Shown piece after piece: positions 11,962 through 24,031 of a stretch of DNA of 64,000 nucleotides. Source of the stretch: Odobenus rosmarus divergens (Eukaryota > Chordata > Mammalia > Carnivora > Odobenidae); assembly GCF_000321225.1 (NCBI RefSeq), contig NW_004450324.1, forward strand, positions 1,006,877 through 1,070,876. Reading direction: 5' to 3'. The translations under genes and the position numbers were made by a program. The notes beneath the pieces were generated by a model. It saw only the letters and a program-made list of their open reading frames with translations, was not told where the DNA came from and did not search any database. How positions within the stretch are numbered: the first letter of the stretch is position 1; every line of letters starts with the position of its first letter.

Positions 11962-12163
11962 GGGGGCACCTGGGTGGCTCAGTCGGTTAAGCGTCTGCCT
12001 TTGGCTCAGGTCATGATCCTAGGGTCCTGGGATGGAGCCCCCCATCGGGCTCCCTGCTCAGCGGGGAGCCTACTTCTCCCTCTCCCTCTGCCTGCAGCTG
12101 CCCCTGCTTGCGCTTTCTCTCTTTCCCTCTGTCAAATAAATAAAAAATCTTAAAAAAAAATCT
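11962..12163 (+). mobile_element. SINEC
   Basis: Full-length SINE with a perfect 10-bp target-site duplication, tcaaattcta, at 11,952-11,961 and 12,164-12,173. Confidence 0.97.
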
Positions 12164-12173
12164 TCAAATTCTA

Positions 12174-13731
12174 AATTCTGCTCCATAAGAAGGTAAAACC
12201 ATGGAGAGAAATATTCTTAGCTACCCAAGTGTTTTTTCTTCATTAGAGCTCGTTTGCTGCTCTAGAACGTGTGGGTGGAAGGCTTTGTGCATGACTAAGT
12301 CTAGGAAAGATGGTAGCCCGAGGAAGCAACTTCAAGAGAGACACAGGTCAGAAATGAGGGCTCTGGCTGTAGATAAAGTAGACATGTGTGGCAGGATGGA
12401 GGTGTCATAAGTGACCTGGACAAGGGAAAAGCAATAAGGCAGTTTGGGGGTAGTGATGCCCTCAAATTTATTCTGTTCACTGTTGAGTCGGTTTGCCAGG
12501 CATTATTTACCACCAGCCTTCTGTCTTCATAGGTCTCTACTGGGCACGAATCTTGAACACAGGTGCACCAAAATAATCAAAGTCCAGATGACTCTACCCC
12601 AGGTCACATGCACGGCTAATATATTTACAGATGCTTCCTGATCTGCAGGAGGGAAGTGCTTTCTAATATAGGTAATGGGTTGAATTTGTATAATAGCTAA
12701 CTGGTCATATTTTAAATAATTTCTTTTGAGACTAAAAAATATTTCTTACAGGAGAGATTCCCTCTCAGATTGGTCCTACCTGTTCCTCTCATAGAATCAA
12801 GGCAATTGGCTATAGAAGTAACTTACTTTAATTGTTTTTCTTTTTGACTCTGTTTGACAAACCTATTTTTGTTTTTTGTTCTTGTGGTTTTTTTTTTTTT
12901 CTTTTAATAAATGCCTGTTTGAGCTTTCCTGCATCATTCCTTGGCCTCATGTATGGTTCCTGATAAAGTTAATGTTCTCCTTTGCTCTTGTCTTACTAAT
13001 GCAGGATGCAATTGGCCCATGTCTACCACACACGCAATTATTTTAAATTTGAAAGGGTTACCTTAAAAGAATATGCAAACTCTTCTGGAGGTCTCTTTAG
13101 AGTTGTTTATTATAGAGCTGTCTAGATGTAGGGAACTGGCTTAAAGACCCTTTATGGCCCAATTCAAAACAGGAACTTCTGTAACTTTCTTGACTGAGTT
13201 AAGGGTGCTCATTTTAGCACAGTCACCAACTTGACACCTGATCACATCTAGCATTAAGACAAGGTGATACTGAAAATGGTCACTTTTCATTTATCAGACA
13301 TTTACTGACAAAGTCAAAAGCCCAGACTCTCAAAGCTCAGGACACAAAGATGAGCAAGACATAGCCCCTGCCCTTGTAGGGGAGACAGAAATGTCAACTG
13401 ATAATTGCCATCAGTGTGGGCAGTACAATAATGGCGGACACACAGGCACAAGGGAGTGCCCCAGGAGGGGGTGATAAACTCAGTCTGAGGAATCAAAAGA
13501 GACTTGACTGAGCCTTCCCAAGCAGAATTACTTCCTGTTGTTTCTTGATTTTTATGGTACCCAAGGGATAAATGTGCAATAGAGGAGAATCACTCTTCAA
13601 ATCAGTCTCTCAACTACCAAAATATAACACCGAGTTCTGGAAAGTAGGACAGCTTGTAATCACTCCTCCAGTCATATTGTTAGCTGCAACTAAAGAGGAA
13701 GAACTGTTTATTGCAAACGTGCGCTTTGTAC
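12174..13731. other. Unique NOSTRIN intron sequence
   Basis: No further exon was recognised. An old repeat fragment (cagacatttactgac ... gacacaaagatgagcaagac ... cttgtaggggagacag) lies at about 13,290-13,410. A T-run lies near 12,889-12,901. Confidence 0.5.
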
Positions 13732-13817
13732 CTTTGTTGAAGAATGGATGTGACCTGCTTGCAGAAATTCTCTCCATTTTGAGAAAACTCCTTTAGGTTC
13801 TTGTACACTTTATTATA
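13732..13817 (-). CDS. NOSTRIN: NOSTRIN second coding exon (start of F-BAR domain)
   Basis: Minus-strand exon of 86 nt. The acceptor is a pyrimidine-rich tract ending in CTTTTTCAG, just before TATAATAAAGTG at 13,817. The donor is CAAAG|GTACAAAG, leaving the exon at 13,732 with two bases of the next codon. It encodes YNKVYKNLKEFSQNGENF followed by CKQVTSILQQ, which I recognise as residues 10-37 of NOSTRIN. NOSTRIN (about 506 residues in human) is an F-BAR and SH3 adaptor that binds endothelial nitric oxide synthase and helps move it from the plasma membrane. This segment begins the F-BAR fold. It follows in phase 0 from the start exon at 23,826. The following exon (ANLEISYAKG... in human) was not found, so the downstream intron is at least 13.7 kb. 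Confidence 0.95.
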
Positions 13818-14649
13818 CTGAAAAAGAAAAGATGCACAGATGGGTTATGAGCACTTCCAAAGGTAGAACTCCTATAAATTCACAATGCTCCGTAATGATG
13901 ACTGTCATTGTAATTGATCGTATGCGGCTACGGGGACGCACACTTTTTGGGTGCGTTCCTAAAATAAAGATTAAGTCTCTTCTGCCTGGATATGAACTAT
14001 CTTGGAACACTTTTCAAAAATAAAGTTGATCTGTCTGTTTCTCCCCAGGCAACGACTCAGCAGTGCGGTGATTTTAAAGTCTGACTTCCTGTCACTTCTA
14101 TTGTTCCCAGGATGGTTAAAAGTACATTCTGAAATATGCATACTGAGTAATCATTTTCTGCCTCCCCCCAAAGCTTCACAATAATATTCCTGGGTGTAAA
14201 ACCCCAAACTCTTTAAAGTGAATGTTTTGGGGGGCTGAGATATGAAGATGTGAATGAGTAACTTGTTGGTAATATGTGCCCTGGTCCTTCTATATCTCAT
14301 TTAACTCTAGTAATAAGAATGTTGTAACGAGGAGTTGAACATTTTTGTTGTACCAAACTTTTATACATGTATGAATAAACCTTTAGAAATTCGTTTCTAT
14401 ATGAGTTTGGCCTACAGACACAAGATTTCCAAGGGAAAGTTTTTGTCATTTGATTTAGAACTCCACAATGTCACTCTGAAATTTATATTGTAAAAGTGCT
14501 CAGATGGAGAGAGTAAATGTGAATGAATTCTGCAGCTTTCCTGACACAGAGTAGCTCAGTTAGGTGGTGGAACGGTCCCAAGAGCCCTCCCTCAGAGTTT
14601 CCATCTGGGAGTTATGATACCTCATTGCCTTTTTTAAAATGAGACTTTA

Positions 14650-14822
14650 GGGGCACCTGGGTGGCTCAGTCAGTTAAGCGTCTGCCTTCAGCTCAGGTCG
14701 TGATCCCAAGGGCCTGGGATCGAGTTTCAAGTGGGGCTCCCCACTCAGCAGGGAGTCTGCTTCTCCCTCTGCCCCACCTGCTCCCAGTCTCTTAAATAAA
14801 TAAATAAAATCTTTAAAAAAAT
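14650..14822 (+). mobile_element. SINEC
   Basis: Full-length SINE with a 14-bp target-site duplication (aaaatgagacttta at 14,636-14,649; aaaatgagatttta at 14,823-14,836; one mismatch). Confidence 0.96.
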
Positions 14823-16109
14823 AAAATGAGATTTTACAGAAGAGGATGAAAGTCCTCTATGAAACGAGCTCCATGCTGTAGCTCTCTGCTCATCTGATGA
14901 GCCAGCCTCCTCCAGCACTCCAGGGGCGCTCAGCTGGGCACTGCGTTGAGAGCTCACATTCAGTGAGCACCTACTATGCAGCTGGCAGGTTCACATATGT
15001 GAATTCTCAGGGCCCAGGTAACCTTTCAGTTGTCAAAGGAGGACCTGGTGTAGGGTGCAAGCAGAGTAGCAAACAGAGGACACAGGGCCATGGAGGAGGA
15101 AAGGACCTAAAGAAATGACCTTCGGGGCTGGAAAGAACCAATACCTAGGATATAGGAACACAGTCCTATAGACACCACATTCTTTTATCTTCATGCAGTG
15201 GTTTCACTTCCTTCTGAACTTAGCACAGCAAGCCAGGGCAGGATTTGCGAGACACACAGGAGTAGCAAACAGCTTTGATGAAACTGCCTTGGGCTCAAGG
15301 ACAGTGGTCAGGGAGGAAAGCTCTTTACAAAGACGTTGTTAACTCCTAAAGCAAGGTTTGCAAAATCATGTGACTGCAGGCACCTGTCAACACCTGAGTG
15401 AGCAGCAGGGTGGGGACAGTGAGCTGGAGAGACAGCTGTCCCAACTGCTCTGGACCACGGGAATGTGGCCCACAATGGCCAGATATTCCAGTTTGTCTCA
15501 AAAAGCTGAAATAAGGATTAGCATCTGAAATATGATTTTCTGAAAATAACTGTAGCCAACAATTTGCAAATTTAAAGCTCTTGGCAAAGCCAGCAAAACA
15601 TACCGATAGTGAGGTTTAGATGTAGGCTGTCATGAGAAAGTGATTGTCCTCTGAGTCATGAGAGTAAAGTCACTATTTGGCAACCAAGTCATTTTTATTT
15701 CCATAAAAATAACTTGTCATAGGAACGATGTGATATTATAAGGCCCCCTTCCTCCCCTTATAGGTACAGTGGGAAAGTTTTAGCGAGCATTTTAAAACTG
15801 TTTAGCTTTTTTGTTTGCTCCTCCATTGCCTAAACATTTTCACTATGTTCCCCTAAGACTTTTATTTTCTTCCCACACCACCAAATAACATCCCACAAAT
15901 CACACAGAGGTATCATGAGAAGAAAATAGGGACACGTTTAGCAGGGCTCACGTCCCTGGAATAAAGTTATTTCTCAGTGTCTGGCCCTTAGGTGAAGCCA
16001 TGTGACTAAATGCTTTGCAAGGAAGCATGGGTGAGAGTATTGTGTGGGGTTTCAGTGAAGTTTTCTTCCTCCTCTTTCCTGACACCTGAACTTAAGAAGC
16101 AATGGCTGC

Positions 16110-16598
16110 CCCAATGTTTATAGCAGCGATGTCCACAATAGCCAAACTATGGAAAGTTTGACAGAGGAATGGATAAAGAAGATGTGGTGTTTATATACAA
16201 TGGAATACTACTCGGCCATAAAGAGAATGAAATCTTGCCATTTGCAATGACGTGGATGGAACTAGAGGGTATTATGTTAAGCGAAATAAATCAGAGAAAG
16301 ACAAATACTATATGATTTCACTCATATGTGGAATTTAGGAAACAAAAGAGATGAACATAGGGGAAGGGAAAGAAAAATAAAATAAGTTGGAAACAGAGAG
16401 GGAGGCAAACCCTAAGAGACTCTTAACTACAGGGTACAAACTGGGGGTTGTTGGAGGGGAGGGGCGTGGGGTAACCGAGTGATGGGCATTAAGGAGGGCA
16501 CTTGAAGGAATGAGCACCGGGTGTTGTATGCAACTGATGAATCACTGAATTCTACCTCTGAAACTAATAATACAGTATATGTTAATTAAATTGAATTA
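16110..16598 (+). mobile_element. L1, 5'-truncated 3' end
   Basis: L1 ORF2 tail and 3' UTR, from 'ccccaatgtttatagcagcg' through 'tgccatttgcaatgacgtgg' and 'gggtgttgtatgcaactgat' to 'cagtatatgttaattaaatt'. The A-tail has expanded into the adjoining GAAA tract. No clean target-site duplication could be seen. The 3' UTR has only a single module, unlike the L1 copies at 1-1,063 and 60,909-61,627, so it is a different, probably older subfamily. Confidence 0.9.
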
Positions 16599-16631
16599 AA
16601 AGAAGAAAGAAAGAAAGAAAGAAGAAAGAAA

Positions 16632-16680
<49 letters not shown>

Positions 16681-16719
16681 GAAAGGAAGAAAGAAAGAAA
16701 GAAGAAAGAAAGAAAGAAA

Positions 16720-16751
<32 letters not shown>

Positions 16752-16759
16752 AAAAAAAT
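16599..16759. repeat. (GAAA)n polypurine microsatellite
   Basis: About 160 bp of nearly uninterrupted purines on the plus strand, mostly GAAA with occasional GAA and GGAA units, growing from the L1 tail. On the minus strand this gives Ser/Phe-rich ORFs of 67-92 codons that are repeat artefacts. Confidence 0.97.
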
Positions 16760-16957
16760 GATGGATGATGCCATAAGGTGATCTTGAGGATGACACCATG
16801 TGCTAAAATGGTAGAGCAGAAAGAGAAAAAGAGCCTGCGTCCCCGATGGGGACCACACATGCCCTCAGCTCTCTACTTTTGGACTTACTTTCTGTGTGAG
16901 AGAAATACAATAATAGGGGTTTTTAAAAGCCGCTCTTATTTTAAAATGTGCAGCTGA

Positions 16958-17112
16958 GGGCGCCTGAGTGGCTTAGTCGGTTAAGCGTCTGCCTTCAGCT
17001 CAGGTCATGATCCCAGGGCCCTGGATTGAGTCTCAGATTGGAGCAGGGAGCCTCCTTCTCCCTCTGCCTCTCTCTCTCTCATGAATAAATAAATAAAATC
17101 TTAAAAAAAAAA
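16958..17112 (+). mobile_element. SINEC
   Basis: SINE with a perfect 16-bp target-site duplication, taaaatgtgcagctga, at 16,942-16,957 and 17,113-17,128. Its middle is shorter than in the other copies: the 'gcatcgggctccctgctcagcgg' part is reduced to 'ttggagcagggagcc'. Confidence 0.96.
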
Positions 17113-18375
17113 TAAAATGTGCAGCTGAACATAGCTCTAACTCATACACAGTCTTTTAACTTTTTATTTTAAATTATGAAACATTTTTGTTTCATAAAAT
17201 AATAATGATACAGATAATAATAATGATATCCATTATGAACTCACTTCCTAAGTTATAGAGATATTTAACATTTTGCTTCTGCTTTCTCTTTAACCAACTG
17301 TTTTTTCCTTTTCATAATTTCTTTGGCTATACTTGGACATTTATTCTTCCATATGAAGATTTATCTAATTACATTCTTTTAATCCCTGTTGGGATCCTAA
17401 TTGGAATTGCATTATATATATATCAATTTGGGGAAATTGACTTTTTTATGGTATTTAGACTTCCCATCCAAGGACATAGTAAGTCTTTTCATGTGTTCAT
17501 CTTATTTTATGTTCAATAAAATTTGATGATTTTCTTCATAAGTCTTGTAGCTTTCCTATTTGATTTATTTAGAAATACCTCACAGTATTAAACTGTGAGT
17601 TTTTTTATCTAATGTCCTATCTGCTTTGCTCTCCAGCCTACAGCAAAGCAGAAACAAAGACCCAACAAAAACACCAGGGGGCCATGCACAAGAGAGAAAG
17701 ATTCCAGTGCTTGCTTGCAGGGTGAGTTCTCCTGCTCTGAAACACTATGAGGCTGGGGCTGGGAGAAGACAAAGCAGAGAGAGACATGGATTAGAGGATT
17801 TTGGAGGCTTCAGACTGGGAGTGAGAAGAACCATCAGCAGAGCCAGGAGTGTAGGGAAGGGACTGTGAGCTGAGCTGTCCTAGGGGATGGGCCCACACCA
17901 GCCCCATCACCTGAGGAGTCTGCGTCCAACAGTCCTGGGAGAGAACAGGGTTCCTCAGACCCCATGCGTGAGGACGGGGGCTTGGAAGGGAAATCTTGCC
18001 CCTAACCAAGGTGGAAATGAGAAGAACCAGGAGAGAATTTTTCTATTTATCAGGCCATCAAACCTTTCCAAGACATGTTTTTAAAATACTATCTCCAGGG
18101 AACTAGTTCTAGGAGGCCAGACAGCCCTGAAAGTTTCTAAGCCATTGATTCAAAACTCAGTTGTTTTGGGGGGAGCTGGAGATCCTGTGAGAAAGTGGGG
18201 AGTCCCTGTCTTTCCCCAGTTGTTCAAACTCAACTGTTTAAAGCAAAGCACAGCTTATGCTTCAGTTGATCCTGGGCCTGCCGGTTTTAGATTTTAGAAG
18301 ATGATTTCCTGTTATTTAACAGACTGGTATTTCCTAACGCTTTCATATCATGGCACACCTAAGAAATGATATTTG

Positions 18376-18598
18376 GGGGCACATGGGTGGCTCAGTCGGT
18401 TAAGCATCTGACTCTTGGTTTCGGCTCAGGTTGTGATCTCAGGGTTCTGGGATCGAGCCCTGCATTGGGCTCCCTGCTCCGCGTGGAGTCTGCTTAACAC
18501 CCTCTCTTCCTCTCCCTCTGGCCCTCCCCCCGTGCTCTCTCTCTCTCTCAAATAAATAAATCTTTAAAAAAATAATAAATTAAATAATAAAAAAAAGA
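18376..18598 (+). mobile_element. SINEC, older subfamily
   Basis: SINE carrying the 'ctgactcttggtttcggctc' variant of the body, with a target-site duplication aaatgatatttg at 18,364-18,375 and 18,599-18,610. The body differs from the majority type here, suggesting an older SINEC subfamily. Confidence 0.94.
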
Positions 18599-21549
18599 AA
18601 ATGATATTTGTACTGGGACAGTGTGTGGTAAATGGACAAACTTGTTCAAGGCAGAGGAAACTGGCCTGGGAGCTCTTCCACACCCCCGCCCCAGCCACAT
18701 GCTGCCAATTTGAAGATTGCCAAGATTCGTGTCTCAGGTACACCTATAGCCCATTCACCAAATTCCAGGATGCCCAGGCACACGCTAGTCCAGAAGCTTC
18801 TCAGTATATTATGTTGTTGTTAAGTTCGTGATCAGGATGGCAGCAGGATGTTCTTATTAGAGCAATGGAGAGAATCTTTATCTTTGACCCCATATGCAAT
18901 GTACCGGACACTCCCCAACAAACCCTGATCTCCCCTGAGATAAAGGTGACATAGATAAATAAAAGAGTTGCTAAGAATACTTCCATTAGTGCAGCATAAG
19001 CCCTTCTTTAGAGACAGTGATTCTGTACCTTTCATCATGTACCATCTACTCAGACTTAAAGACAATATCCGTGAAAAGCAGACTTGCATAAATATCAAAG
19101 CAGAACCCAGGACCATCTTGTCCTGTGTGTATGAGATCAGAAGATCTTGGAACATGTGTACTTTAAGGTGATGAAATCTCTTGACCTTGGCTTTGGCTCT
19201 CCCTTTGCTATCTCAGCTCTCCTTCCCAACCCACTCTCATCCACCAGAGAGGCCACTGAAGGGATTCCATGGAGCGCAGCTTGAAAACCACTAAAGTCTA
19301 GTCCCTTTATTTTATAGGTAAGTGCCAAAGAGCTGAGAATAACTTCATTAGTTAGGGGCAGATCCGTGATTAGAAATATTAGGGGAGCCGATCAATTAGA
19401 GAAACCATCAGAAATAAATATATTTATCAATAGCTGATCAGTATAATTGCACTAAGTTTACACGGAGTAATAGTTACCTTTAAGTATTATGATCAGTACA
19501 AATGGCTTCCTAATGTCATCAACCAGCACAAGAAGTGTTTTCTCTAGTCAAAATCATATGGAAGGTAAATTTTGGGTGTTCTTTCCCCACCCATCGAATT
19601 TTCAAATACCCCACCCCTACCAAATATTCATTCCACGAAAAGACCATACTATCGATCTTACATATCCATAGGAATTTTTATTAATATGCTGTCTCTCCCT
19701 GGGCTTATTAATTAATAGGAAAAAAGTTATGTATTTTTTCCCTGATAAAGGGAGTTCAGGCAAGTGGTGGAATATTTGGGACATTTCTGAGCCCCTAGAA
19801 AAACTCTTCACCAAGAAAACTGCTACACACAGGCATTTCCCATTCAGTCTTCAAAAAAATATTTCTGCCCAGCATTTGTAAGCAAATTCTTTTGTATAAA
19901 TGTTGTCATCACCAAAAATGGAGGAATCAAAGTAATGGGCACATGGAATAATTAGATAACTTCTAAACAATGTAAAATGCACTGTATCAACCCTGGACTA
20001 ACTGCTCTTTCTGATTTTCCACAATTTGAATGATTAAGGTTAAATTCGGTTATTCCCAAAAAGTCCATTTCTATTCTAAATGGCAGTATGGCAAGTTTTT
20101 GGACAGTGATATCCTCATAGTATTAAATAAACCATGATATTCCACTTATATTTAATCAAATAAGCTTTTATTTGATGCCTTTCATATGACAGACACTGTG
20201 CTACTGATTTCATGTGAATCTTGATTCACGGGGGATAATATTTCAAACCACTGCTCCTTTAACTAAGGGATTATCTAGGTAAGATCTGTAATCCCCATGG
20301 CAAACCATCGTAAGTTATGAGATATAGAACATTAAAGAACATAGTCTACTCCATCCTCTCCTCTTCTTACTTTACAAGAGGAAACAGGCCCGTGAGATGT
20401 GGATGGCATATCACATTATCTCAGGGATGCTGTGGGCCACAGGACATCTATGTGGTCAGACCCAATCTGCCTCCTTATCTCTGCAAAGAACCCGAATCCC
20501 TCAAAGCCATGGACCATTGTAACGTTATCTTCTATCTTAATGCAAGTGAGCATCCCACGGCCCAGGCTGAGCCACTGAGATGGGAAGCCCAGATTGGCAC
20601 GTGAGCCAGGTTAAAGGAGCCGTCCCCCAGCCTGGCGGGTACTGCTTCCTTAGCTGATAATGTTAAGGGAAGGGACAGACTGTGTGAAGCCCAAAATGCC
20701 TGCTTTGGCAGGTCCCTACCTGGATACCGTACAAGTGAGTAAAAACATAAACTTGGTTACAGCTTGTTGTTTGCCCATGATTTCTGTGGCATTATTTCAT
20801 AGGAAGGTGCTGCTTTTGAAGAAAAATGACTAGATTATTTCACTTGCAGATAATTCGATTCCTTCACCTGGATTTGAAAATTATTTCACTTGGCATTTTT
20901 CTTTTTTTTTTTTTTTTTGTAGGTATAGAAGCTAAACTCAGAGGCATCAAGACATTAAGGCCCAGAGCCAATTCTGTTCCTTTTCAAAAACAGAACTTTA
21001 AAAATCTTCCTCAAATAAGTTCTGACACTCTTAAGATTAGTTAAAAGCCTACACAACATTCAGGCAATATTTGTGCTACCCTGGTGACTAATAATTTGAG
21101 CATAGACACTGACCAGGCTGTTTGATGTTGAATAGCCCAGCTATTAGCCTATCTTGGTCACTGGAGCATGAACTGAAAAAGAGATTTTAAAATATTTTTT
21201 TGTATTATGGTTCCTTTGGCTGTGTTGTGAAATCTATATTTTACTCAGAATATTTTTAAATGCATTAGATAAAAGAACATAGGATTGCAAAAGAAACATT
21301 ATATTGATATATATTTATGAAAACATTTAAAAATTATGTGTGCTTTTAAATTAACATACTAAATAACAAGTCTTAAGAATAACCCAAATTTCTAAATCAC
21401 ACGGAATGTAAACAATATTTCTAGATAATTGCAACCACTATAATATTATATAAAAATGTCTGTGATTTTTTTTTTTTGGTTACAAATCACAGACACTGTG
21501 GTAGTACTGAAGTTTGTTGCTTATATTCAGAATTGAAGTAAATTCCAAA

Positions 21550-21735
21550 GGGTTTTTTTTTTTATTTGAGAGAGAGAGAGAGAGAGAGAAAGCACGCGTG
21601 AGCATGAGGCAGGGGCATGAGGGGGGCTACTGAGTAGGGAGCCGGACACCCAGCACGGGGCTCGATCCCAGGACCCCGGGATCATGACCTGAGCCGAAGG
21701 CAGACGCTTAACAGACTGAATCACCCAGGCACCTC
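21550..21735 (-). mobile_element. SINEC
   Basis: Reverse-oriented SINE (T-rich tail at left, 'cccaggcacc' head at right) with a 16-bp target-site duplication (tgaagtaaattccaaa at 21,534-21,549; tgaagtaaattctaaa at 21,736-21,751; one mismatch). Confidence 0.96.
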
Positions 21736-23825
21736 TGAAGTAAATTCTAAATTTCAGTTAGAAATTAGTAGAAACAAAGAGGCACATTTTTCCCATTGAA
21801 TTTCATGTAACCACTGATTTTCATACATGGATCCACTGGGGCAGACCAGCTTAAAAACTAGGTAAGCTAAGGCTTTATGAATTAATTGTGTTCCATGCAA
21901 CCCTAAGGACAGAATGAGACGTTTTGCAGGTGGTTAAACTTTGGGTTCTGTTTGGTTTCCTCACAAAACCATGCCCGTGTTTCAGGAAGCATTCATTGGC
22001 CGTCCATCCCTTTGTTTTATTCTGCTGCCCAACCGCAGCTTCACCTTCACACAACATTATTCCCCAAGCACAAACTAGAACTGTGCCAGGAAATCAACGT
22101 GAACCCTTGAAAATGAAACAGTTGCCAATAAATAAAGATTCCATGACTTTAGAGGATTTGGGAAACCTGGCTGAAGGGATATCCGCCTCTTCTTGACTCC
22201 CAGACTACCTTTGATGGCCCAGAGAGATAACCTTCAGGTTGTGGACAAGGATGGGAGTCCCTGGGGACGTAACTCAGCTGAGGGAAAAGAACCCCTCAGC
22301 ACGTCAAGGAGGGAGCATGAGGCTGACCCACACATTTGGTGACGGGTTCTCTTGGGGGGCTGCTTAGAAGGAAACATGTCTCCCAGATCCTGATCTGAAG
22401 GCAGCCTTTGAAAAGGACATTAGGCGATTAGTTCGCGTTCATGTTGTTGTTGCGTTAAATTAACCCGGTCCCAGTTTCTCTCTCTTCTATCTCCTCTTCA
22501 CGTGGTCATGACTTTCTTCTTTGGTGACTGTTAATGTCAAGTTTTTGCCTCCACTTACCCCATCCCTGTCTCACTCAACCACCCCTATGCAAAAACGTCA
22601 TCAGAGTATCAGTGGGAAGAAAGGAGAGGGGTTAACATTTGGTTAGGGAGCAGATGCAGAGAGAGAAAAATAAACAGCAAATACATGAACAAAAAATTAC
22701 CTGTGCTTACCAATAGAGAGAAGATTGGGATGGAGGAAGTTAAAGGGGAGAATTTTCCATCTTAGAATCTATATACAACTATATTGTTGGAATTCGTTTT
22801 TACATTAGACACATATTTACTTTTGTATTTAAGAAAGTAAAAGTAGACAGAACCTGCTATTACATGGTCATTATTAATGTTATTAGCCATTACAACTTCA
22901 TCTCATTAAGCCCGTCTGATTCATGAACTCGTTTTGTGGGGTCGCATTTACAGCTCCACCTTCTCTAAACCTGTGCTTTGTCCAATGTATAAACACAAAT
23001 CAAACCAGTAATTCTCTGTTGCTCTTCTTCTTTATGGCTTTATTGCAGCCCTCGTTTATCTGCTTCTGCCCAGTTGGTAATTGTTGGGGTTTTTTGGATA
23101 AAATACTTGAGGGATGAATGCAACCCCTTGCTTGTGATGTCACCGATCTTAGTTTTTTGCCACCCTTTATTGAGCTAACACCCTGATGATTCTTGATTAT
23201 TTTACATCCAGAGTATATATGCCCCTACGTGCCTTATTTTAATTGCTCCTTATTTCCTAAATTTCATCTCTACTATTGCTGTCAACAACCACACACCATC
23301 TTTGGACTTTTGACCCATCTTCTTTTTTTGAGAACACTCCCAGGACTAAACAAACATGTTGGTGGACCAGTGTGAGAACCACGGGAGGCTGGGCAGGGTG
23401 GGGGGCCCGTCCTTCCACTTACAGGCCTTACAATTCTGGACTTTACATGATATGGGGAAATATGCCAAAATCTTCCACCCTAACTTCATTCTCAGAGCCT
23501 CAAATTGGCTGCAGATTCGGAGTGTTTGTGTAGCCACTCTACACACCATGTTGGCACCCATCGGTGTAGATCTTAAGAATGTTTTCCAAACAGCCACCAT
23601 CTGCAAGCAAATATGATGCTATACCCCCTTGAAGTTTTTCCAACAATATGAGAATAAAAGATGACAATTAACCTGCCCTGTCATTTGCTAGAAAGGGTTG
23701 TTTTAAATCGAACCAAAGAAAAACCACAAGATTTTTGTATCACGGCCAATATCTAAACATATTTGTCTTCCGAACATCTCAAATTTCTTAAGTTGTATAT
23801 AAACTCACCACACTGAGCTACTCAC

Positions 23826-23852
23826 CGAGCAATCTGTCAGTGGGTCCCTCAT
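23826..23852 (-). CDS. NOSTRIN: NOSTRIN start codon exon, coding part
   Basis: On the minus strand the ATG at 23,852-23,850 opens MRDPLTDCS and stops at a strong donor, TCG|GTGAGTAG. MRDPLTDC is the N-terminus of NOSTRIN as I know it; residue 9 is Ser here and Pro in the human protein. The phase (0) matches the exon at 13,732-13,817, so the joined start reads MRDPLTDCS-YNKVYKN. The exon begins either at a promoter nearby or at the acceptor-like CTTTGCTTTTTCAG ending at 24,032. Only nine codons are present, but the match in sequence, phase, order and gene neighbourhood (downstream of CERS6 on the same strand) makes the call firm. Confidence 0.92.
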
Positions 23853-24031
23853 ATTGGAATTGTTTTCCTTCGGTCCTTTTACCTACACTCCAGTGTTCAG
23901 CGTTCAAGAAACTACAATCAAGGCTGGGTGTGTCCTGGACTTCCCGTATTCAAAGGGCCTCGAGTACGTCAGTCCTGGTCAAACACCCCGAGGAGGAAGT
24001 CCCAGCCCGGCACTTTCATCCCGTTTGTTTC
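23853..24031 (-). other. NOSTRIN: Putative NOSTRIN 5' UTR with a short upstream ORF
   Basis: If the polypyrimidine tract and CAG at 24,046-24,032 (minus strand) is used as an acceptor, the exon spans 24,031-23,826 (206 nt) and 179 nt of it are 5' UTR. That UTR contains an upstream ATG at 24,019 with a 16-codon ORF ending in TGA at 23,969. If instead transcription starts inside this region, the UTR is shorter. The sequence alone does not decide between these. Confidence 0.4.

Larger units (their letters stand above)
13818..23825 (-). other. NOSTRIN: NOSTRIN intron between first and second coding exons
   Basis: About 10.0 kb, GT...AG bounded on the minus strand (donor TCG|GTGAGTAG at 23,825; acceptor CTTTTTCAG at 13,818). 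It holds four plus-strand SINEs and one minus-strand SINE, one L1 3' end and the GAAA tract listed separately. The stretches 14,840-16,105, 17,130-18,360, 18,611-21,533 and 21,752-23,825 show no gene or young repeat that I can recognise, apart from a MIR-like scrap near 14,950-15,015. Confidence 0.85.

Noticed and set aside
1..13731. Next NOSTRIN exon (ANLEISYAKG... in human)
   Set aside because: I looked for its reverse complement in this interval and did not find a match, so it probably lies beyond the left edge.
16582..16860. Phe/Ser/Leu-rich ORFs of 67-92 codons resembling membrane proteins
   Set aside because: They translate the GAAA microsatellite in three frames.
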